Source: Kiritimatiellia bacterium (GTDB lineage Bacteria > Verrucomicrobiota > Kiritimatiellia > RFP12 > UBA1067). Taken from it: a stretch of 7,622 bases of DNA. Shown one piece after another: positions 1 through 4,964 of the stretch (within the stretch, counting starts at the first letter, position 1; each line of letters begins with the position of its first letter). The stretch spans positions 1-7,622 of the forward strand of contig CAAGNL010000045.1 in the NCBI GenBank assembly GCA_900771305.1, read 5' to 3'. The notes below the pieces were generated by a model. The model did no database searches. It saw only the letters and a program-made list of their open reading frames with translations, and was not told where the DNA came from. Made by a program: the position numbers and the translations under genes.

Positions 1-399
1 CCGGCTGCCGCGACGGTTGATGAGGCTTCTAGAACCATCACGGTGGGGGAGTCTTCGTCGGGGGATAGCCAGAGTTACCAGTGGCCGGAGTGGTACGACC
101 TCGTGCAGAATGGATCGTCGGTTTCGCTTACGCTCAACGCGGTCGCCACGCCGACGTTCACGGCGGATCCCGCTTCGGCGATGAAGCCGTTCTCGGTGGA
201 CGGAGACAAGGTGACGGTCGTACCCGGCAACGTGATCGACGGCCTCTACTACGGCCTCCTGTCGGCAACGGATCTCGCAAAGGGCTTTTCTGAACCAAAG
301 ATCTGGGTCCGTGCTGAAAACGGTTCGGTCGTGCTTGAGGCCGCGAAGGCTGGCACCTCCGGTTTCTACAAGGTCAAGGTTTCCGACACCGCCGAATAA
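1..399 (+). CDS. C-terminal part of a probable secreted/surface protein (5' end outside window)
   Basis: The frame is open from the first base and stops at TAA 397-399, giving 132 visible residues; the true start lies upstream of the window. I do not recognise a named family. The fragment has no cysteine and is rich in Ser, Thr, Val and Gly. It reads as alternating beta-strand sequence (KPFSVDGDKVTVVPG, then LYYGLLSATDL, then WVRAENGSVVLEAAKAG) and ends GFYKVKVSDTAE. A terminal 'G-F-Y/F-K/R-V-x-V' strand is common at the C-terminus of large exported proteins in Verrucomicrobia-like bacteria, and the next gene ends similarly (GAFFKLVV). An extracellular beta-sandwich end is therefore inferred, not shown. 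It lies 9 nt before the next gene and is probably cotranscribed with it. The coding frame is well supported; the function is unknown. Confidence 0.75.
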   Translation, partial: PAAATVDEASRTITVGESSSGDSQSYQWPEWYDLVQNGSSVSLTLNAVATPTFTADPASAMKPFSVDGDKVTVVPGNVIDGLYYGLLSATDLAKGFSEPKIWVRAENGSVVLEAAKAGTSGFYKVKVSDTAE

Positions 400-408
400 G
401 GATGGTAT

Positions 409-2130
409 ATGACGCCCCGTATCCTCACACCTGTTTTCGCCCTGTTCGCCTCGTTCAATCTCCTGGCGCTTTCCTTCGACGACATCCACTACTGGTTCGG
501 CGAGGGGTCCGGGAAGTGTGCCGTGGTGGTGGACTGGGGGGCGAAGGGGACGTCCCGGGCGTGGGGATACAGGTGGAACAAGACCTGCACGAATCTGACG
601 GAAGTCGTCCAGCGGCTGGTCCATGAAGATCCGCGTCTCGTCTCGAACGAGGCGCAGACCTTCTTCGGCTATGACGTCAAAGATGTCCACCCAACCTGGG
701 ACAAGACCGCCGGCACGAGCGGGGATCCCGCGTCCGAGGCCGCGGCGAATGGGGCGGGTGGCGAATGGCGGTTCTTTGGGCCATTCTCGTCCGTGCCTGC
801 CAGTGTCTCCGCTTCGGTGGCCGTCGCTCCGAATGCGGTGTTCCCCGAATCGGGGCAATGGTTCGTACTCCGCTATATGGCCTCGGCGGTCGAGAGTCTC
901 TCCTCTCCCGAACCAGCGGAATCGCCTTACGGATACGAGGTTGTGGAATCTTTCACGCTGGAGAAGTCCCCGCTCTACAATCAGGCCTCGAACGTGCTTG
1001 GTCATCCGACAATGGGGATCTTCACGTCAAGTTCCACCTACGGGGATTCTGGCTCGACCATCAACCCCGCCTACCCCGCCTGGTCGGGCGGACGTCTTCT
1101 CTCGCTGGTCGGAGATGACGACGAGGAGAAGCCTGGTTTTGTGGCCATCAAGTTCGACCATGACGTCATCGACGACCCGAACAATCCGTTTGGCATCGAT
1201 CTGATCGTCTTTGGCAATGCGTTTGGCGTGCGGAACAGCAACACGACCGTCGATCTGACGACGGATCCCACGACCGTGACTTTTTCCGGTGATGGGGCGG
1301 CGGAAGAGGCTTTGGTCGAGGTGTCGCAGGATGGTGAGACGTGGTATGCCTATGAGGATGGTCCCTACGCCGACAGCTACATGCCGACGCTCGGCTACAC
1401 CTACGACACGGCCAATCCCGACCCGAATCTGTTCAGCGGCAACCTCTACTGGGGACGGGCGACGCAGGCGACGCGTCCGGTCGATCCGTGCTGCGATTTC
1501 TCAAGTTTTGCAGGTTTGAATCTTGCCCAGATCTGCCAGCGGTACAACGGGTCCGCCGGTGGGACGGGATTCGATCTGGACCGTCTGTGCCTGCCGAAGA
1601 ATGCCGAGGGGCGCAAGTGGATCCGCTATGTGCGCATTTCCTGCCAGTACTCCGAAGAACCCAATGAAGACGGCGACTTCGGCTACAACGTCCCCGAAGT
1701 CGATGCCGTGGCGGATGTGGCGCTGGTCTCCGCCTACGAGAAGTGGGTGGAGGAGCATTACACGGACTGGGCGACGGCCTGGCAGACGAATGTGACGGGG
1801 GCGGGCGCCGTGGCGGCGAACGGACAGCTGAACGCCTTGAACTTCGCCTGGGGACTGTCCCCGAGCGATTCTGTCTCCTCGGCAGTGCCTTTTGAGATCA
1901 CGGACTTCGTCAAGGGCGATGACGTCCATACGATCATGATGCATTCTCCTCGGCGGATGGATAACGCGGGGGGTGTGGTCGTCCAGACGACAGACAGCCT
2001 GACGTCTGGCTGGAAGACAGTTGTCCCGACGTTGACGTCCTCCGTCAAGGAGGGTGACGTCTATGTGAATACGCTCACTGTTCCCGCCGATGCGGGGGCG
2101 TTCTTCAAGCTCGTGGTGCCGACGGAGTAG
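409..2130 (+). CDS. Secreted protein of unknown function with signal peptide
   Basis: 573 residues. ATG 409 is preceded by AAGGA at 398-402 with a 6-nt gap, which supports this start. Residues 1-22 look like a Sec signal peptide (R4, hydrophobic stretch 5-21, likely cleavage after ALS at 20-22). A first module contains VVVDWGAKGTSRAWGYRW (39-56). A second module, about 189-440, contains NVLGHPTMG, PAYPAWSGG, FVAIKFDHDVIDDPNNPFGIDLIVFGNAF (spanning 244-272) and VSQDGETWYAY (305-315), and ends in YVRISCQY and VPEVDAVADV. This layout resembles uncharacterised secreted proteins I know from planctomycetes and verrucomicrobia. From about 443 a linker (YEKWVEEHYTDWATAW) leads to NALNFAWGLSP and a terminal beta-rich part ending GAFFKLVV. 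Seven cysteines (37, 60, 361, 362, 376, 394, 412) fit an exported protein. There is no enzyme motif and no second membrane segment. Its stop is 1 nt before the pseudopilin ATG. The coding call is strong; the role is unknown. Confidence 0.9.
   Translation: MTPRILTPVFALFASFNLLALSFDDIHYWFGEGSGKCAVVVDWGAKGTSRAWGYRWNKTCTNLTEVVQRLVHEDPRLVSNEAQTFFGYDVKDVHPTWDKTAGTSGDPASEAAANGAGGEWRFFGPFSSVPASVSASVAVAPNAVFPESGQWFVLRYMASAVESLSSPEPAESPYGYEVVESFTLEKSPLYNQASNVLGHPTMGIFTSSSTYGDSGSTINPAYPAWSGGRLLSLVGDDDEEKPGFVAIKFDHDVIDDPNNPFGIDLIVFGNAFGVRNSNTTVDLTTDPTTVTFSGDGAAEEALVEVSQDGETWYAYEDGPYADSYMPTLGYTYDTANPDPNLFSGNLYWGRATQATRPVDPCCDFSSFAGLNLAQICQRYNGSAGGTGFDLDRLCLPKNAEGRKWIRYVRISCQYSEEPNEDGDFGYNVPEVDAVADVALVSAYEKWVEEHYTDWATAWQTNVTGAGAVAANGQLNALNFAWGLSPSDSVSSAVPFEITDFVKGDDVHTIMMHSPRRMDNAGGVVVQTTDSLTSGWKTVVPTLTSSVKEGDVYVNTLTVPADAGAFFKLVVPTE
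2124..2127 (+). promoter_or_regulatory. Ribosome binding site deciding the pseudopilin start
   Basis: GGAG lies 4 nt before ATG 2132 and overlaps the end of the upstream secreted-protein gene (stop TAG 2128-2130). It supports 2132 rather than an earlier in-frame start inside the previous gene. Ribosomes ending the upstream gene could reinitiate here. Confidence 0.5.
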
Positions 2131-2131
2131 G

Positions 2132-3013
2132 ATGCGGCGGCGCGGAATCAGTCTGCTTGAGGTCATGATCGTGCTCGGCCTGGTGGGGGTCGTGAGCGCG
2201 GCCCTGCTCCCCACGCTTTCCGGCATGCGCGAGTCGGCGCTGACTTCCGCCTGCAAGATGAACCTCCACCAGCTGGCCGTGCAGTGCCAGAACTATGCAA
2301 TGACGGAGGGCTTCTTCCCGTGGGGAATGATCGATCCCTCGCAGCATGAGCTCAATTATTGGGACAATGCCTGGCATCGCCAATACTACGGACGCGAGAA
2401 TCCGACTCTTCACGGTGTGAACCAGTGGGTCGAATACGAGACGTTCTGCTGGGACTTCCGCAAGACCATACACGAAAGAGCGGGCTGGCAGTGTGGCGAG
2501 ATGTTCAACGGCATTCGCGCGGACTCGGTGGTCTGCTGCCCGAAATGCAAAGTGGGGACATCCGACAACTGGGACGGCAACCGCTTCACGGGCTACAATT
2601 ACAATGTCTGCTTCCTCGGTTATGTGGAGAACGACAAGGCAAAGAGGCGATATCCCACGGCGTTCTCGGCGGTGACGCATCCCAGCCGGGTCGTCGTCTT
2701 CGGCGACGGTGGGTATGCAGGCGGCCCCAACAAGTTCATGCGTGCGCCGATCCAGGACAAGACCTACGACAACTCCGCATCGTCTCTTCGGAAGGCCGGC
2801 ACGCAGGCCTTCCGGCATGGCACGGGGAAGACCCGTCACTGTAACATGGCGTTTCTCGACGGGCATGTGGAAGAGTTCCGTCAACCCTACAAGGCCGGCG
2901 GAAGCAAGGGCTGGGTGGACGAGAAGACGCACTCGGCCTTCATCAGCTCCGGCAACGGCATCTACGGTCCGCGCGGTTTCGGCGTGGCGGACGAGGACGA
3001 GCCCCAGCTCTGA
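2132..3013 (+). CDS. Type IV pseudopilin-like protein (prepilin N-terminal methylation motif, C-terminal H-Xn-DG motif)
   Basis: 293 residues from ATG 2132, chosen because this puts the prepilin leader MRRRG directly at the N-terminus with GGAG at 2124-2127; the open frame extends upstream only into the previous gene. MRRRG|ISLLEVMIVLGLVG is a class III signal: cleavage by a PilD-type peptidase after G5, Glu at +5 (E10), and a hydrophobic helix to about residue 26. The mature protein should be a membrane-anchored pseudopilin or periplasmic/surface protein assembled by a type II secretion or type IV pilus-like machine. Further on are CPKCK (136-140), TGYNYNVCFLG (153-163), VVVFGDGGYAGG (187-198), and RHGTGKTRHCNMAFLDGHV (228-246). 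The last is the 'H-X9-DG' signature of prepilin-type proteins abundant in PVC bacteria, here stretched to H-X13-DG. It follows the secreted-protein gene by 1 nt, so it is probably translationally coupled. The family call is firm; the substrate or role is not known. Confidence 0.9.
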   Translation: MRRRGISLLEVMIVLGLVGVVSAALLPTLSGMRESALTSACKMNLHQLAVQCQNYAMTEGFFPWGMIDPSQHELNYWDNAWHRQYYGRENPTLHGVNQWVEYETFCWDFRKTIHERAGWQCGEMFNGIRADSVVCCPKCKVGTSDNWDGNRFTGYNYNVCFLGYVENDKAKRRYPTAFSAVTHPSRVVVFGDGGYAGGPNKFMRAPIQDKTYDNSASSLRKAGTQAFRHGTGKTRHCNMAFLDGHVEEFRQPYKAGGSKGWVDEKTHSAFISSGNGIYGPRGFGVADEDEPQL

Positions 3014-3019
3014 CGAGTT

Positions 3020-3028
3020 TGCTATACT
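3020..3028 (+). promoter_or_regulatory. Extended -10 promoter for the DUF4186 gene
   Basis: TGCTATACT: TATACT at 3023-3028 with the extended TG at 3020-3021. No good -35 is seen 16-18 nt upstream, so the extended -10 would carry recognition. A 14-nt string containing it (TTTGCTATACTACC, 3018-3031) recurs exactly at 3423-3436 before hisH. Transcription would begin around 3034-3037, at or next to the ATG. Confidence 0.65.
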
Positions 3029-3036
3029 ACCCGTCG

Positions 3037-3384
3037 ATGACAGTGGACGAAGCATTCGCGCGCCTGGAGCGTTCGGCGTTCCGGAAGCGGTTCCATCTGA
3101 CGGAGCCGCTTCGACGCTACATTCGCGAGAAGGGGATGGAGACGATTCGCTCCCATGCCGCGGATTTCGTCCGCACCAAGCTCGCCCCCGCCCAGCCCGT
3201 CAATGACGGACGGCAGACGCCGATGCGGGGACATCCCGTCTTCCTTGCCCAGCACGCGACCGCGACCTGCTGCCGCGGGTGCCTCAACAAGTGGTGGAAG
3301 GTTCCCCTCGGGGTTGAACTCACCCCCGAGCAGCAGACGAAGATCGTCAATCTGATCATGGCCTGGATCGCCCGACAGGTCTGA
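3037..3384 (+). CDS. DUF4186 family protein, probably leaderless mRNA
   Basis: 115 residues from ATG 3037; TTG 3019 in the same frame would give 121, but it lies inside the -10 element and has no ribosome binding site. The protein matches what I know of DUF4186: FRKRFHLTE (15-23), a helix with KGMETIRSHAADF (32-44), DGRQTPMRGHPVF (57-69), then AQHATATCCRGCLNKWW (71-87) and LTPEQQTKIVNLIMAWI (95-111). H40, H66, H73 and C78, C79, C82 could form a metal site, but this is inferred from residue type only. Family members are small, cytosolic and of unknown biochemical function. No signal peptide or membrane segment is visible. It stands between a secretion operon and hisHF, with its own promoter, and the context does not tell its job. 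Confidence 0.9.
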   Translation: MTVDEAFARLERSAFRKRFHLTEPLRRYIREKGMETIRSHAADFVRTKLAPAQPVNDGRQTPMRGHPVFLAQHATATCCRGCLNKWWKVPLGVELTPEQQTKIVNLIMAWIARQV

Positions 3385-3410
3385 AGATTGAGAACCGAAG
3401 ATTGAACACC
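3383..3410 (+). repeat. Short imperfect tandem repeat (2 x 14 bp) before hisH
   Basis: GAAGATTGAGAACC (3383-3396) is followed directly by GAAGATTGAACACC (3397-3410), 12 of 14 positions identical. Both units begin with GAAGATTGA. The first unit overlaps the DUF4186 stop codon, and the second supplies the TTGAAC that could serve as a -35 for the hisH promoter. It may be a replication-slippage duplication or the remnant of a longer GAAGATT array. Confidence 0.6.
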
Positions 3411-3433
3411 GTCCCAGCTGGTTTTGCTATACT
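3402..3433 (+). promoter_or_regulatory. hisH: Promoter of hisHF
   Basis: TATACT at 3428-3433 is preceded by TGC (3425-3427), an extended -10. TTGAAC at 3402-3407 could act as -35, but the spacer of 20 nt is longer than ideal. The start of transcription would be near 3440, giving a 5' leader of about 20 nt that contains GGGA (3451-3454) 7 nt before the ATG. Confidence 0.7.
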
Positions 3434-3461
3434 ACCAACTTCATCCAAACGGGATACCATT

Positions 3462-4049
3462 ATGTTGGCGATTGTAGACTATAAGGCCGGGAACCTGACG
3501 AGCGTGCGCAATGCGTTCGCGGCTCTCGGCGTCGAGGCGGTGGTCACGCGTGACCCTGAGGTGATCCGCGCGGCGGATCGGATCGTGTTCCCCGGCGTGG
3601 GCGCGGCGAAGAGCGCCATGGAGAACCTCCGCGAGCTGGGGTTGGAGGCCGCCGTCCGCGAGGCGGCTGCGTCCGGCAAGCCGTTCCTGGGCATCTGCCT
3701 GGGCATGCAGATTCTCTTTGCGCACACCGAGGAGGATGGCGGCGTGGACACGCTCGGCATCCTGCCGGGGCAGGTGCGTCTCTTCCCCGACGTCCCCGGC
3801 TTCAAGGTGCCGGAGATCGGCTGGAACCAGGTCCGGATCAAGGACGGTGGGGCGAAGGACGGCCTTGAGTACTACTTCGTCCACTCCTACTACGCCGAAG
3901 TCGTGCCGGAGACGGTCGGGTTCACCGAATACGCCGGGGTGACGTTCACGGCACTGGTGAAGAAGGGGAACCTCTGGGCGTGCCAGTTCCACCCCGAGAA
4001 GTCCGGTCGCGTGGGCCTTGAACTGCTGAAGGAGTGGTTGGCATGCTGA
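3462..4049 (+). CDS. hisH: Imidazole glycerol phosphate synthase, glutamine amidotransferase subunit
   Basis: 195 residues, usual for HisH. ATG 3462 is chosen because MLAIVDYKAGNLTSV is the canonical family N-terminus; the frame opens earlier at 3402, but that part lies within the promoter. HisH hydrolyses glutamine and passes ammonia to HisF, which turns PRFAR into imidazole glycerol phosphate and AICAR, in cytosolic histidine synthesis. Visible class I amidotransferase residues are the nucleophile C79 in FLGICLGMQ, H177 and E179 in CQFHPEKSG, and the PGVGA loop (44-48). The usual P-H-x-G-W-N segment reads PEIGWN (117-122), with Glu where His is common. The 3' end overlaps hisF by 7 nt, so the subunits are coupled and made together. 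No other his gene is in the window. Confidence 0.97.
   Translation: MLAIVDYKAGNLTSVRNAFAALGVEAVVTRDPEVIRAADRIVFPGVGAAKSAMENLRELGLEAAVREAAASGKPFLGICLGMQILFAHTEEDGGVDTLGILPGQVRLFPDVPGFKVPEIGWNQVRIKDGGAKDGLEYYFVHSYYAEVVPETVGFTEYAGVTFTALVKKGNLWACQFHPEKSGRVGLELLKEWLAC
4029..4034 (+). promoter_or_regulatory. hisF: Ribosome binding site of hisF inside hisH
   Basis: AAGGAG, 8 nt before ATG 4043, fixes the hisF start and argues against the in-frame alternative GTG at 4034, which overlaps this site. It lies wholly within the hisH coding sequence. Confidence 0.75.
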
Positions 4050-4813
4050 CGAAGAGAGTCATCCCGTGCCTGGATGTGCGCAATGGGCGCGTCACGAAGG
4101 GCGTGAAGTTCAAGAACAACGTCGATCTCGGCGATCCCGTGGAGATGGCGGTGGCCTATTCCGACGGTGGCGCGGACGAGCTGGTGTTCTACGACATCAC
4201 GGCTTCGGCCGAGCGTCGCCCGATCGACATCGGCATGGTCGAGGCGGTCGCGAAGGCCGTCCGCATCCCGTTCGCGGTCGGCGGCGGCATTTCCTGCCTG
4301 GCGGACATGGAGCGCGTGATTCTGGCTGGCGCGGAGAAGATTTCCGTCAACTCGCTCGCGGTGCGGAATCCGCAGATCATCTCCGAGGGTGCGGTGGCGT
4401 TCGGCCGCCAGTGCGTGGTGCTGGGCATGGACCCCGTGCGGAGCGCGAAGTGTCCGAGCGGATACGAGATCACCACCCGCGGCTTCCGGGAATTCACCGG
4501 CATCGACGCGGTGGAGTGGGCGAAGCGCGCGGCCGACCTTGGCGCGGGCGAAATCGTCGTCAACTCCGTGGACGCGGACGGTACGCGCGACGGGTTCGAG
4601 CTCGAGATCACGCGCCTCATCGCCGAGGCGGTGAACGTGCCGGTGGTCGCCTCGGGCGGCGCGGGCAAGCCCGAGCACCTCGTGACGGTCTTCGAGCAGG
4701 CGAAGGCGGACGCCGCCATCGTCGCGGGCATGATCCACTTCGGCGACTACACGATCGGCCAGATCAAGGACGCCCTGCATGCGGCAGGCGTGCCCACGCG
4801 CATGAGCTACTGA
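4043..4813 (+). CDS. hisF: Imidazole glycerol phosphate synthase, cyclase subunit
   Basis: 256 residues, normal length. The start MLTKRVIPCLDV is the family's typical N-terminus. HisF is a (beta/alpha)8 barrel that uses ammonia from HisH to cyclise PRFAR into imidazole glycerol phosphate plus AICAR. Catalytic D11 (IPCLDVRNG) and D130 (VVLGMDPVR) are present, as are the phosphate-binding elements AVGGGI (78-83), KISVNSLAV (99-107), DADGTRDG (177-184) and VVASGGAG (201-208). Residues 60-61 and 72-78 (RP..., VRIPFAV) match the expected early barrel strands. It is the second gene of a two-gene unit with hisH (ATGCTGA overlap). HisHF-like pairs also occur in some surface-polysaccharide loci, but no glycan genes are nearby and all catalytic residues are kept, so histidine synthesis is the better reading. 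Confidence 0.97.
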   Translation: MLTKRVIPCLDVRNGRVTKGVKFKNNVDLGDPVEMAVAYSDGGADELVFYDITASAERRPIDIGMVEAVAKAVRIPFAVGGGISCLADMERVILAGAEKISVNSLAVRNPQIISEGAVAFGRQCVVLGMDPVRSAKCPSGYEITTRGFREFTGIDAVEWAKRAADLGAGEIVVNSVDADGTRDGFELEITRLIAEAVNVPVVASGGAGKPEHLVTVFEQAKADAAIVAGMIHFGDYTIGQIKDALHAAGVPTRMSY

Positions 4814-4908
4814 AGATGCTCGGACTCGGAACTCTCGCGAACACGGGCGCGATTGTCGTCGTCTGGGCCTTCGCCGCCCGGTGAGTTTGGGACCTGTTTG
4901 GGGGTCTG

Positions 4909-4937
4909 TGGACAATTCGCGTGGATGATGCTATACT
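4909..4937 (+). promoter_or_regulatory. Promoter of the protein kinase gene
   Basis: -35 TGGACA (4909-4914, one mismatch to TTGACA), an exact 17-nt spacer, and -10 TATACT (4932-4937) with extended TG at 4929-4930. This is the best-formed promoter of the window. Transcription would start near 4944, giving a leader of about 20 nt with GGGA at 4953-4956, 8 nt before the ATG. Confidence 0.8.
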
Positions 4938-4964
4938 TCGCGGCGGAAAGGCGGGAACCTAACC

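Noticed and set aside
1983..2061. Inverted repeats in the 3' part of the secreted-protein gene (CCAGACG/CGTCTGG and CCTCC/GGAGG)
   Set aside because: Short stems inside coding sequence, where GACGTC-like words are common by codon choice; no link to a regulatory position.
3019..3036. TTG 3019 as start of the DUF4186 gene
   Set aside because: It lies within the -10 element, has no ribosome binding site, and the family match begins after the ATG at 3037.
2105..3055. 316-codon open frame on the - strand
   Set aside because: Antisense to the pseudopilin gene; no motif and it crosses two genes.
3402..3461. N-terminal extension of HisH from 3402
   Set aside because: The codons overlap the promoter, and the canonical HisH start MLAIVDY is at 3462.
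3462..4813. HisHF as a surface-glycan amidotransferase pair (WbuY/Z-like)
   Set aside because: No glycosyltransferase or sugar-nucleotide gene nearby, and all IGP synthase residues are kept; histidine synthesis is simpler.
4863..4881. Short hairpin after hisF (CTGGGC / GCCCGG, 7-nt loop)
   Set aside because: Only six pairs, one T-G, and the following sequence is not T-rich enough (TGAGTTTGG). A terminator after hisF is possible but not supported by this.
3890..4915. 341-codon open frame on the - strand
   Set aside because: Complement of hisF, whose product is complete and canonical on the + strand.
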